Shown: positions 44,270-56,598 of the stretch, in pieces
How the letters are laid out: every line of letters starts with the position of its first letter
Numbering within the stretch: the stretch's first letter is position 1
From: Dipodascopsis uninucleata var. uninucleata
Lineage: Eukaryota > Ascomycota > Lipomycetes > Lipomycetales > Lipomycetaceae
Direction of reading: 5' to 3'
DNA length: 64,000 nt
NCBI GenBank assembly: GCA_030568195.1
Contig: JAJLTO010000002.1
Span: 1,720,962-1,784,961 of the forward strand
Program-made: the position numbers and the translations under genes
The notes under the pieces: model-generated
Seen by the model: the letters and a program-made list of their open reading frames with translations, nothing else
Database searches by the model: none
Told to the model about the DNA's origin: nothing

Positions 44270-46217
44270 ATGACTAAATTATCTCCTTCGTGCAATAGGT
44301 GCCGGTTAGGAAAGCGACGATGTGACGGTAAATTGCCTTGCGGACTTTGCATCCGTCAAAAGATATCATGCGAGTATGCAGAAGACCGCAGAACCAAAGC
44401 ATTCAAGGAAAGAGCTAAGAAACAATCACTAGTCAAGAAATCATCCAAGTTTGATAGTGCAAACGGTGTTTCAGATCCGGCTGAAGAAATCATTAGGTTT
44501 TATGGAAAGCAACATAGTAAGAATGAACACGAGGCCATAGCTATTCTCAGCGAGCTTTATGGGGCTGCGGACTATACTTTTAGTCCAGCATCTGTCTGCC
44601 ATAAATATAAGAATAAAAGTTCACGATCTTTGAACAACTTGGAGATGGGATATGCTGGCCGCCAGAGCTACAATTTGAAATCCAAGGAAGAATTTATAAG
44701 TGTATGTCCGCTGCCATAGCAATGGACGTGGCTCTAGCGGCATACTTGTTCTGGAACGAGGAGTTTGTGATGATATTGTATCTAGTATCGGATTTGAAGA
44801 TCCAACAGCTGCGTTTTATGTAGACGATGTCTTTAAATCTGTATACGAAAAGGCTTTTATAGGCTTAAGGGACAAGCAGCCTTATCTCACTTCTAGTGAG
44901 CGAGTGATGATCTACTCTACTTTAGCCCTTGGATCCTTGTCTAGCCATATTGTGAAGATTGAGGATCAGCCTATCAGAGCAAAGTCATTGTTTATAGCAG
45001 CATCGTCATATATTGGTCTTGCGATGCTGGAAAACACCTATGAGACTGCCCATGGCTTGAGTATATTCGCTTACCTATGCAAGCAGACAGGAAACCTCAA
45101 TGACCAAGGAAAATTTAATAGGATAGCTTTATTGCTAATGACAGAAAAAGGACTACATAAAGAGTCCACCTACAAGCGAAGCGAGGGTTTAGAGAGCAGG
45201 TCATACTGTAAGCTATTTTGGCACATATATTCAGTAACAAGAGCGTACTCAGAGACCTTCGGTGAATGGGTTGAATATCTACCTATATCGCAAGTGACTG
45301 CTCCTATTCCAGAGAGAGGACCGAATGACGATGAAGCTGGCCACACATACCTTATGGCGAAAATCAAGCTTTTAAAGCTAACAGCTAAAGAATGTTCGTT
45401 AGAAGAATTAGAGGCAGATGTAAAAGCAATCAAGGAGGAGGTGATAGAAGCTCTTAAACTACAAGGGATCCTAGAGTGGGACGTAAATACTGTGCAAAAA
45501 TTCATAATGGAGACCGATAAAGCTCAGAAGCAATATGCGCGAAATTATTCAATCTACATAAAGTTACGAAGCATGACGCTACAGTCATTTGTTAGGATGA
45601 ATAAAGTTGGCAAAGTTGATATTACCACCACTGACGACTTAAACAAAATTCTCTGTAAAGAAGCAGATTCGCTGTTGAAAGAAGCCGCAAAATACTTTTC
45701 AGCATGCGGGCATTTTCCGGCCGTGTCTCTTTGCTATATATATCACCAAATCTTCTTAGCAGCTATTCTTTTGGTATTTTATCAACAATTTGGATATCAT
45801 AATGACGAAAGTATAAATATTGCTCTAGATATCTTCACTGAGAAAGAACGATCATCTATCAAGGGTCCGAAATATCTAGACTTCTTGATTATTATAAGGG
45901 AAAGATACAAGAGATCACAGCAAACAGAGCAAAGATGGACATGTAATGAACCTTGTGATGTAGGAGTTGTCAGTAGTGAAGAGAGCAATGCTTTTCCTAA
46001 TAACACAGAGATGAATATTGATGACTTTTCTAATTATTCTGATTATGACGCTTTTTTCGATTCCACTGCTATCTACTCAGAACCAGGGGATCGATCTCTT
46101 TTTGAATTTTTCGATAAGATTAATTGCAATCTTGAATTAAACCTACAGGCATTTAATCAGAAAACTAGTACTACCGCATTTGATTCTGGTGAACCTAATA
46201 GGTTTGCTCTGTTGTAG
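44270..46217 (+). CDS. Zn2Cys6 transcription factor, halves in two frames
   Basis: The first frame, 44270-44719 (149 residues), carries the binuclear zinc cluster: cysteines at 8, 11, 18, 24, 27 and 34 (CNRCRLGKRRCDGKLPCGLC), spacing CX2CX6CX5CX2CX6C. The second frame, from 44700 to 46217, carries a fungal_trans-type regulatory region (VFKSVYEKAFIGLRDKQPY, IYSTLALGSLSS, AHGLSIFAYLCKQTGNL, LFWHIYSVTRAYSETFGEW) and an acidic activation-like tail. The frames overlap by 20 bases (44700-44719) and would need a +1 shift or an intron. A 61-bp intron 44700-44760 would restore the frame, but its donor (GTGTAT) and acceptor (GAG) are poor and no CTAAY branch is seen. It may be functional with an unusual join, a pseudogene, or a sequence error. 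Targets unknown; the nearest downstream gene is the GH3 glucosidase, 3.6 kb away. Confidence 0.75.
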
Positions 46218-49200
46218 TGACTTAGGAGTATTCTACTAGACTGAATATATTATGAAAATTCCAGCAACATACAATTAACAGAATATATCAGATTTGCTTT
46301 AGCTAACTATTGCATTTCTTTTTCTATCATCACTTAGATAGGTTTTTATGGAAATGTTGGTAAAGGATTATGCACTTGAAGCTCATTTAGAATCTGCTCA
46401 TGAGAACCATGGCAATAAAGTTTTATGAGCTACCGCTCCAAAAAATATCTATGATTGCCACATAAAAACGGCCAAAATAAGACATTATTGCACTTTATTC
46501 CTGAGTAAATATATTATGAAAATCTTATCAAGAATCAGGACCTGGAATACTGGACTTTACTCTGACACCAAAGCGTGCGAAACTTATTAGTCATAAATTT
46601 AATACTGTAAAGGTAGAGTCGTCAATATTGTAAAATCCTTACGCAACGAACGTCAATGGTCTTAGAGATTTACTATAGCTGACACTAGAAAATCGAACTC
46701 TATTTTAATCAACTGCAAGACAAAATGCATCTGACATACATGTTCTGTAAGAGAAGTGTGTATGACTTTAAGTGTCTGCGTGGAACAGAACACCAACTTA
46801 TCACAGAGTTGTATAGGAGAAATGCCGAGACGATGTAGCCTATCGCTGACTGTATATTAGATGGATTACATTTAGCCATAAGGAGAATATATATAGCTTT
46901 TACGTTCAAGCTAGATACATTTTAAAGAGTAAAAATATATGAGTGGGCCAAGAACGACCAAAATATACTCACTCATTTTGTAAACTGTAGAATCTGATTT
47001 AGAAATATTAAGGATACAGGAATTTCTTAAAGAACTAATGGAGGATTGGAATACTATATTATTTCCACTGGAAAGTGATGCACTGATTAGAAATTTGTTT
47101 GCTGTCAGTATCTTGTCTGTAAAGCCTTTTCTACACATACTCGAGACGCGTTATCATATCTTCGTGTCTTCATGGCTCAGCCAGTAGTACCATCAGCTTT
47201 AGAATTTTTTAGCATTCCATAATATGTTTGTTCTACTTCTAGAAAAAATAAACAATGCGCTTCGGCTTTGGGTTAATGTCAGATTAGTGCACGTAGAAGG
47301 CCGCGGTAGGAAGAGTGTGGGGGTGGCATTTGGGTTTTTACTGGCCAAATTATTCCAATATGCTTTCGCAACTTGTTATGAGCGCCAATATAAACTAGCC
47401 ACAACTGTTGGCAGTGCTCAGTATTAAGGCCATTTGCTTTCGTATTTAGACTGCACACAAACTATTAACGACCATAATTAGTCTCCATCTTTGTTATTAT
47501 AGCATGTTATTTTAGGACCACTCTACTGCCACTTAAGATTGAGACTGATTTATGATAGGCACAAGCAGCTGTTATCGAAATGTAAAACTACTTCTTACCA
47601 GTGTATGCTACGAGTTAAAGCACTGCCTTCGGGCTACGCCATATCTATACTTACAATTGTCTACTTACAATATTTCAATTGGGGCTGATATCAAGCGTTG
47701 CTCCGAATAATACTATTAGATCGATCTTGAGTATTTCTATCTTGAAGCAACGCGAGAATCATAATTTTGCACTACTCTTCTGTTACTCGGCTTTATCATA
47801 ACGCATTACCTCATACTTTAGTGATTACATAAGTTTCTTAATGGCAAAATATTCTGCCGTAGTAGGCTTTGGTATTAACCGGCCAATGGCACTGAGGGAC
47901 AGATATGGTGGGTTCACACCTGATTTCTCCACGGCGTGCTCTGGCTATTCAAAATTACAAATCAATCCTCTCTAGTTTTACTAATCGAAGAGATTATTCA
48001 CTCGGTAAGTATGACAAGACTAATACAAGAATATACTGTAACGCTAGAGGCATACTTGAATACTTTGTTTATTATTTAACTTGTGATATGAATTCGTACC
48101 AGCAATTTATTTGATATATAATAATATTGCGGACTGGTAGTCCGGATAAGCAATTAACCGTAAGGTGCGTGTGGAAAGCCGCATAGTTTAAGGCTTCAGC
48201 AGCAATGTAAAAATATGTATGGATGAATGACTCTAGACACAAGCCGCATATATAAAACACTGAAAATCTACATAGGCAAAATTCGTGTAAATCATGGATC
48301 ACAGCAGGTTGCTTACAAGAGGTAATAAAGTATTGTTCATGCAAGTACACCTACATATACCTTTCATATCTGTAAATTTCAATAGTTTATCAGAAATTGA
48401 ACTATCATAAATTGATAGGATCGAACTTCTCTTGTTTAATTTTCGTAATTACCTTATATATTATAATTTATATATTAGATAAACTTCAATAGAGCTAAAA
48501 TTTCAAAGGCTTATATCAAGTAACATTATAAAGTTTAGCATTAAATAGAATCTCATGGCTCTCAACGACCATATATTTGGCTACTACGCTATAGTCTGGT
48601 TTAATGTGCAACTACCATGGAGATTAATGCTGAGAGAAAAAGACAGTGGGATATTTAGTTACTTGACTACTGAAAGAATCCAATACCAAACTTAATAGAC
48701 TAGTTGTGCATGTTTAGCTGTGCTTGCTGGCTTTATTGCAATATTGGTGACTGTTTTTGCTCCTACTCTGCGTTGTACAAAATCTATCGTACCTTATTTG
48801 GGGATGGCTAAAGGTAATCGGCCTTCCTTGGTCAGAAGCTGGAAATTCTATTTAATACTAGATCTTCTACCATAGCTGTGACGCGAACGAACAGACTCAA
48901 TACAAGAACCAAGACAGAAAAAGAGAAGCTGCCCATATATTGTCGGACGACACAATCAGCTGTCCACCTGTGGAACTGTGGGCATTGGGTAGTAAGAAAA
49001 TATTCTTCTCAGGTACCTGAAAGGTAGCGAAGCTCTGCCAATAGCATAGAAGACAATGAGCTATCTGACTTTCATTGCAGTGGATATCGACGCTGGCACA
49101 ACTGATATCTGCAACAATACTCATGACTAGTGAAATAGTTGTCTTCATAAGGTGAAATTCTATCACATTGTATCAAGAGAAAAAGTAGCATAATACATTA

Positions 49201-49787
49201 TCGTAAGTTTCGGATAAAAACAATTTATTTCAGCGTCGGCAGGAAGCTAGAAGTAGCAATGCCAAACTTGCAACGACAATAATATCATTGACAGAGTATA
49301 AAGAATCTGGAGAAAACTTTCATCAATTTGTTCTGATGACGTGTATTTCGAGCTGTAAAACTGTACATTTATAATTCTCAATAGTCACTACGCGATGATT
49401 ACGTGCCAGAAAAGGAATTATTACCTAAAACTTCAGTGCTGACTAGCGACTTGCCTCTTGTTCTTCCAATACAGGCTAAAAAGCAAGCATAAGTAAACGA
49501 GTTGCATTACTGCACTCTATCTTTAGTATTTGCCAAGATCAGCGACATGGTGTAGGCAATGGCTTTAATGGAATACATACTATTTGCCTTTCCGCTCTAT
49601 TACAACAAAGATCGCCTAAATAAGATTCAGGTAACACAGTTTCGGTTATCGGCCCGGTGTTCCGTTAGATAAACGGGGAACATGACGCTTCGCATTTCGT
49701 ACGGACCTATATATTGCTCTTCTATTTCTAAATTCGCTCTCGAATATACGGAACAAGATATAAGGAGCGTTTGATGTTTATTCGGTC
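46218..49787. other. 3.6-kb region without a recognisable gene
   Basis: Open frames up to 92 codons, none with family content. A minus-strand frame from the ATG at 49148 begins with a signal-peptide-like MKTTISLVMSIVADISCA but is otherwise unrecognised. The last 150 bp before the GH3 gene contain the CGG/CCG cluster listed separately. Confidence 0.45.
49643..49676. promoter_or_regulatory. CGG/CCG cluster upstream of the GH3 gene
   Basis: Within 34 bases there are CGG or CCG triplets at 49643, 49650, 49654/49655, 49662 and 49674, ending in a perfect inverted repeat CCGTT, five bases, AACGG (49662-49676), that is CCG-N9-CGG. Such paired triplets are what Zn2Cys6 factors bind. It lies about 110-145 bp before the ATG, a normal position for a yeast upstream activating site. 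Confidence 0.4.
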
Positions 49788-52340
49788 ATGGCTACCTTTG
49801 ATATCGAGGAGACGTTGAGGCAGTTGACTTTAAATGAGAAAGTCAGCTTGCTTTCAGGTTCGTTTTAGAGTATTGAGATTTACTGACCGACGCGAAACTA
49901 ATGATTCTTCGTAGGCACTGACTTTTGGCATACTGCATCAATACCAAAGCATGGAATTCCTGCTATACGCATGACTGATGGACCCAATGGTGTTCGTGGT
50001 ACACGGTTTTTTAATAGCATTCCAGCTGCATGTTTTCCTTGTGGTACTGCTCTCGGTGCTACGTGGGATCAAGTTCTGTTAGAAAAAGCTGGGTGGACAA
50101 TGGGCGAGGAAGCGAAGGCCAAAGGCGCGCACGTCATTCTCGGGCCAACGATAAATATGCAGAGATCACCATTGGGCGGACGTGGTTTTGAAAGCATTTC
50201 CGAAGATCCAGTCCTCGCCGGTGCTATTGCTAGCTCGATTGTTAACGGAATTCAGAGTACTAAGGTTGCCGCAACCATCAAACATTATGTTTGTAATGAT
50301 CAAGAAGATGAGAGAAATGCTGTGAGTTCTGTAATTACTCAGCGCGCTCTGCGTGAGATTTATCTTTTGCCGTTCCAAATTGTTATGCGTGATTCAGCAC
50401 CTCTTGCTTTTATGACTGGTTATAACAAAGTCAATGGGGTCCATTGCAGTTCCAACAAGTTCCTTATTGATGATGTCTTACGGAAAGAGTGGGGATTTGA
50501 TGGCTTGGTCATGAGCGACTGGATTGGAACGTATTCAGTGGATCAGTCGCTCAATGCTGGACTAGATTTGGAGATGCCTGGACCCACAATTTTCCGCGGT
50601 AATCTCGCTATCTCAGCTGTCATGTCTCGTCTTGTGTCTGATGCCACGCTGGATGAGCGGGTTCGCAATGTTCTTAAGCTAATAAACCGAGTCGCTGCTA
50701 CAGGAGTGAAAGAGAATGCATCTGAGAGTGGACGTAATATTCCAGAGACTGCAGAATTACTGCGTAAAATCACAGGTGATTCGATTGTTTTACTTAAAAA
50801 TGAGGACAAAGTGCTCCCGCTCAGGAAATCAAAAGCGACTGCTGTAATAGGACCAAACGCAAAAATTGCTGCTTTTTGTGGAGGTGGATCAGCTTCCTTA
50901 CGCCCTTATTATGCTGTCACACCGTTTGATGCCATCAGCGAGAAATTGGATGTCGAGCCAAAATATAGTTTGGGGTGTGCTGCTTATAAGTCTCTTCCGG
51001 TATTAGGCTCTGCAGCAAAGATACCAAATGGAAAACCAGGTTTATTATTCAAAGTGTATCTTGAACCTCCGACCATTCCAGAAAGAAGAGTGGTAGATGA
51101 AATTGAATTGGCTAATTGTGATATGCTTTTGATTGACTATAAAATCCCAAATATTGAGAAGCCTGAAGTATTCTACGGAGATATTATAACGACAGTCACA
51201 GTGCAAGAATCTGGCTTGTACGAATTTGGAGTTACAGTATATGGCTCTGCTAAGCTATATGTAGATAATGAGCTTGTAGTTGATAACGCAACTGCTCAAA
51301 GGCTAGGTAAAAGCTTCTTTGGAAAGGGAACTGTGGAGGAAACAGGTAAAATTCATCTTGAATCTGGAAGACTATACAATATCAAGATACAGTTTGGAAG
51401 CGCTAAGACATGCAAACTGGGTTCTCGAACAGTTTCCTTTGCTGGTGGTGGTCTTCGAGTTGGATTCACCATGTCTACCGACCCACAAGCTGAACTTGAG
51501 AAGGCAGTGAGCATTGCCAAGAGTGTTGATCAGGTTGTTTTATGTATTGGACTTTCTTCAGAGTGGGAATCGGAGGGCTATGATAGGGCTGATATGAAGC
51601 TTCCTTTTGATACTGATAAATTGGTAGAGGCTATCTTAAGAGCAAATCCAAATACTGTTATTGTTAATCAGTCGGGTACTCCTGTAGAGATGCCATGGAC
51701 AAATAAAGCTAAGGCTCTATTGCAGGCTTGGTACGGAGGTAACGAGACAGGGAATGGTATCGCTGATGTAATATTTGGAGATGTTAATCCATCGGGCAAG
51801 CTTCCACTTTCCTTCCCCATTAAGCTTTCTGATAATCCAGCGTACCTCAACTATCGCTCAGAAGCTGGTCGTGTTTTATACGGTGAGGATGTATACGTGG
51901 GATATAGATATTATGAAAAGACTGAGTGCGATGTCCTATTTCCTTTCGGCTATGGCCTGTCATACTCTACATTTGAATTTAGTGACTTAGCTGTGCTTGC
52001 CAATGACATTACAGTGAATGTGACAGTCACAGTACAAAACATATCAGGAATTCATGGCGCGGAGGTGATTCAGGTCTATATTAGTCAGAAGAATCCTAAA
52101 ATTTGGCGACCTGCTAAGGAACTTAAAGGGTTCTCTAAAGTATTCTTGAATGCCGGGGAATCTAAGACTATAACTATTCCCATCGACTTAAAATATGCAA
52201 CGTCATATTATGACGAGATCAATGACAAATGGATCAGTGAGAAAGACGTCTATACTGCTCTTGTTGGCCGCTCAAGTCAGGATATCTTGTTGGAAGCTTC
52301 ATTTGACACCAAGCAGACATTCTGGTGGAAAGGAATATAA
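49788..52340 (+). CDS. GH3 beta-glucosidase with PA14 domain, one intron
   Basis: Exons 49788-49857 and 49915-52340; the 57-bp intron (49858-49914) has donor GTTCGT, CTAAT branch and TAG acceptor. The junction rebuilds VSLLSGTDFWHTASIPKHGI, a family-wide block; 831 residues. There is no signal peptide (MATFDIEETLRQLTLNEK), as in the intracellular Kluyveromyces-type enzymes. Domains: GH3 N-terminal barrel (about 1-290) with substrate-binding KHYVCNDQE and the nucleophile Asp in GLVMSDWIGTYS (D225); GH3 C-terminal sandwich; an inserted PA14 domain (about 385-530, LYEFGVTVYGSAKLYVDNEL); and a fibronectin-like end (GAEVIQVYI). It hydrolyses terminal beta-glucosides, probably imported cellobiose or plant glucosides. 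Likely regulated by the CGG/CCG cluster upstream. An MFS permease of the MCH type follows 4.3 kb downstream. Confidence 0.94.
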
Positions 52341-52721
52341 GAACAGCATGACCCTGCGGAAATCTGCTTTCTCATTAAGTTGACCTGTTAGCATATGAGA
52401 TATCTGAAGCTAGTTCTCAATTGGATACTAAAACATGATTCAAGAATTATTATAATGCTCACTTGATACTGGCTCTTATAGTTGTGCGCATATGTTAGAC
52501 CTAAGCTTACGATCGTGAGTCCATAGTAGGGTAAACATTCCTGAATAGTACTCTAAATTCGACGATTCGATATCAGATGTATTAAACTGACTGGTAGCAG
52601 ATGTATATAGGAATAGCATATCTAATTTTGAAGATGTAAAAGGAACCTAGAAGGAAAGTATTATAGTTTTGATTGACCCACATCTTCTTATAGCAGTGGT
52701 AATACAAGTAGACTGTTATCT
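52341..52721. other. Intergenic between GH3 gene and 5S rRNA
   Basis: No coding frame of note. Confidence 0.5.
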
Positions 52722-52752
52722 CTATTTGAATACTATTAGTATATAAAATATC
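52722..52752 (+). promoter_or_regulatory. Conserved 5' flank of 5S rRNA copy 1
   Basis: 31 bases directly upstream of the 5S gene (begins CTATTTGAATACTATTAG, includes TATATAAAATA) match the flank of copy 2 at most positions, although sequence further out differs. It is probably an upstream RNA polymerase III element (TATA-like). Confidence 0.6.
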
Positions 52753-52871
52753 AGTTGCGGCCATACCAAGAAGAAAGCACAGTTCCCCGTCCGATCAACA
52801 CCAGTTAAGCTTCTTTGGGCCTACTCAGTACTGCGGTGGGAGACCACGCTGGAATCGTAGGTGCTGCAATT
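52753..52871 (+). rRNA. 5S ribosomal RNA, copy 1
   Basis: 119 bases. Starts AGTTGCGGCCATACCA and ends GGTGCTGCAATT; the two ends pair over nine bases as helix I. The universal segments TTCCCCGTCCGATCAAC and GTTAAGC, and the box C-like region GGTGGGAGACCACG, match fungal 5S. Followed after one base by eight T residues (52873-52880), an RNA polymerase III terminator. It lies among protein genes instead of in an rDNA repeat, so 5S is dispersed in this genome. Confidence 0.95.
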
Positions 52872-52872
52872 C

Positions 52873-52880
52873 TTTTTTTT
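52873..52880 (+). terminator. Pol III T-run of 5S copy 1
   Basis: Eight consecutive T residues immediately after the 3' end of the 5S gene. Confidence 0.85.
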
Positions 52881-55800
52881 GTTTTATTAGAACAGAAATG
52901 AATCCATTTTTTTGTAGCCTTTGCTTCAGGAATCTCTGCTACGCTATAGACATGAAATGTTATTTAAAATTGAAATCGGCGTGGTAAAGCAGGGATTATG
53001 ATAGTAGGAGAAATCATACGTAGTGTTTGGAGAAAAGTCTGGAGAATCATCATTCATTTTTCTGCAATGGTGTTAGTTAGTACTTTGTAATTGCCCATAT
53101 AGTTATCGGATATTATGTGGTACTTTTAGAGTATAGGGTAAATTGCTTATGTTGGCGAAATCATTGACAATAAGCATTATCAAGACTTGAAAAGCATAAA
53201 TTAACATAAATAAAAATTCCAGTTCGGAATGCCTTGGATTAAATTTATAGTCGCAATAGTTCCGCGTGAGGGAGCGAAATGCAAGGTGAGTTAAGATATA
53301 CGCGAAAACATTTTCATAATATATTTTACTCAGAAAGACCACTGCGGACACTGCTTGCAATATAGGTGGTGAATAGATATCGAAAGTCATTTAAAATACT
53401 AGTGGGTATTGCTATGCCGGAAATTAAGTGGCCGCCTTTCTAATGGAGCCGACAACTATTAGAACACAAAAGGGAAATAAAGTCAATCAATATGGCTGAT
53501 AGCAATTCTACTAGAGAAGAAATCCTTATTAATGATAAGCTGCGGAAGAACGACTGTCGACTAGAATATACTCAAATAATCGCGAAGTACTAAAACCGAT
53601 ACCTGAGTTTTCGAATATATTGGTCTTCCTAGTTCGATTTTTCAAGATATTAGATCAACAACAGTCTTTTCTTGTCTTTGTTTGACAGGTTCCAATGACT
53701 TAGATTTTGAAGGCTGCGGAAACTGTGGTCTTGGAACTGTCCATTCAATTGGTGTTTTTTAGCTGCTCTGCTTAGTGGCTCTGAGTTCTCAAAGCTTAGC
53801 TGTCTATCTGCCGGTTTCTCGACTCATAGAACATCATCCTTACCTTATAGAGCATGAATTAATCAAAGTGACTAGAGAACACGTCTTTAGTCTCTAATCT
53901 TGCCTTGAGCTTCTCAGAGAAACTTTCTGAATATGTGAAGGTTATGGCGGAAGATACTCCGAGGTGTCTGCTCAAGTTTCTTTTGCTATACATCTAGCCT
54001 TTGTGAGTCATATTTCCTCAGACTGATTAGGCTCAACTGCTATGTATTAAATGCAATATATATAATAGTAGATGGGAAATCTAGCCATTTCAGTTATAAG
54101 CTAGGCAGACTTCTGCGACCTCTCCAAGAGATATATGACTGCTTGTCGCAGTTTAGTTAAACAGCCTCTTTTGTAGGTATAGCTATAACTTCTCTCAGTC
54201 TTCAATCCTACTAATGACATACCATATATTTATCTCAGAAATATTAGGAATGTTTAATCTATCCAATAGACCGCTGTGAGCGTTTGCTGAAGAAAGACCA
54301 GAATGAAACTGATATTTGGCAGTGGTTTGTCATTAGATGGATAAAGCTTAGCACCGTAATAAAATTACGCTTATGACACTTTCATCTCCACCAGGAGTTC
54401 ATGAATTCCACCAGTAGCGTGACGTTTTGTTACTTGAATCTTAAAATAAAATACTAATATACAGACTTATTTTATGTCTTACAAGGAGCTGGTAGACAGT
54501 TTATATTAGGGCCACATTTATTAAAAGGAAGCAGAGCAGATATATGAACAGAGAACACTATCACTTCTTCCAACTCTAACAATGATCCATTTTCACTGAC
54601 GTATTAAAAAATTGGTTACTTGCTTGAAATATTGATGGCTAATCTAGATTATTATCGCCAGAATTGTTCTTGTCGCACCTAAGGCAGACCATATATTAGA
54701 ATTCAAATTAGCCTAAAATAAAACTCTTAGCATGATATTGTTTGACTTCTAAATGTAGGTTTTTTCAGAACGCCGTGAGTCTCATGCTGATTCAATGCTA
54801 TCAGATCAAGTTTTTCTGTGTAGACAAGGAATCTATAGAACTTGAGCTATGAATATTAACAAAGAATGTTATCCTATTCTCCGTACTTTTCGGTGTATCC
54901 AAGATTATATAGAAAATCAATGGATTTCATGATGAACAAGAAAGCAAAATTCTGCTGTTAGCCATCATTTTTTCTCACCTACGCGCCTGCTTGCTGATGA
55001 TGATATATACTGATGAGATCAACTTTTTATTCAAACGACATCATCACTCATACACAAGGTTTGTTACATCACCTCTATTGTCATAATTATTTATAGCAAG
55101 ATACACCTACCACAAAGTGCCGAACAGAATCAATGAAGTCAAGCAAAAGCAAAAGTACGATCCCTTGCGAAATTCATAGTGGTCAATTGCTATTATTACA
55201 GGTATAGAAAAGGAGCGTCTAATATTTATTTACCTTGTGTATTTGCTAATTGTAACTTTACACTGTCCATTGTTAAGTTTCATTATATCAATACAGTAAA
55301 AGCAAGATTTTATGTTAATCGATTTAAAGTTTAATTATGTTTATCGGACTTACCTGAATTGAAAAGTAATTTATAATACGTATAATAAAATTATAGTATA
55401 ATAACATAGTCCCAAGGCTTCCTCTTTCGCGTCTCGCGTACAATTAAATCAACACGAAAGAGGTCAATACTATACAATAGATATGACTTACAGGCCTTTC
55501 CATTCATATAGGCAGCTAATACTTCTCTCGCTTCAATATGATTAAAAATTTGCCACAGTAAAACTTAAATATGAAGTCACTCATATTTATCAATACCACG
55601 TATAATAAAACTTTCTTGAATTATTCAGGAACTAGACTTTACGTTAAATACTGCTAGATAGACCGTCTCTATGAAATCTCTAGTGGTTTAATAGCAATTC
55701 ATATAACATGTAGATATAGCAGAGTTTTTCTATATTTATTTCGAGAAATCTGCTTAACAATTTACTAGGTAGTATCATTAGATTCGCTAGGCGTCACAAG

Positions 55801-56598
55801 TATAAAATTCGTCTTTGAAGTGCCATCAGCATCCGATAAATTAGTTCTCTGCAGATTGTTTATTACTGGTCAAAGATTAGAAATGTTAATCACCACGCTG
55901 TTTTCTAGTATTTACAGTGGTAAGCGTTCTACAACTCTCATATCCCTCTAAGTATTATGTCTTCTGCAGTCATCGGCATATCTCACGAAGTTAATGACAT
56001 TATTATTCATCATCGTGAACATTCCTAAATTTCTAGCCCAATGACTTACATTCTTTGATTTACTAAAAAGATTGGAGAGAATTACAGAGTAGGATGAGCA
56101 GTTAGATAGAATCTAAACATGTATTGTCGCACGAGGAAAATGCTGCACTGGTAGCTATTGCTGGTTGCATTACTAATCTTGTTACACTCTACAACAAATT
56201 CACTTTAAATTAATCTAATTATTAGTTGTATAGGAGTGAATTAAAAAATTATAATTATCGCTTTGCGGACTTATGGTAGTTTTGGTCAGTTTTGCTATTG
56301 CTGCCGAAGCTATGAGAGAGCTGGACATTAACGCTGCGGATTTTAGATCGGCACTCACATCCGAATATCTACAAAGGTTTTCTAAGCATAGCTGAGTAAT
56401 ACTATAGATTATTGTCGGTCTAAGCACTGAAATATTTGCCACTTTTAACGTCCATTAATAATACATATAGCCACAGTAGGATACCTGTTTTTCATAATAA
56501 ATATACTGGAAAGTACTTATTTTAATAATCAGATTGTATGGTGACAGAGGTGAAGATAATAAACATAAATACGTGTAAAGTTAGAGAGCTAAATCATA
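52881..56598. other. 3.7-kb region without a recognisable gene
   Basis: Very AT-rich with short frames only (longest 95 codons, minus strand 53103-53390, hydrophobic, no family). A 44-residue minus-strand ORF at 53859-53993 looks protein-like in composition but is too short to support. The last few hundred bases serve as promoter of the MCH-type permease. Confidence 0.45.

Noticed and set aside
48708-48882. Open plus-strand stretch with a hydrophobic segment
   Set aside because: No ATG in a useful place and no convincing likeness to a transporter family; not enough to call a pseudogene.
48897-49148. 83-codon minus-strand ORF with signal-peptide-like start and several cysteines
   Set aside because: No recognisable family, no regular cysteine spacing, and of a length expected by chance in this much spacer DNA.
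53859-53993. 44-residue minus-strand ORF with protein-like composition
   Set aside because: Too short, no family match, no neighbouring exon found.
55346-55360. ACTTACCTG, the U1 snRNA 5' end core
   Set aside because: Sequence after it does not follow U1 and no Sm site or stem I is visible; chance match.
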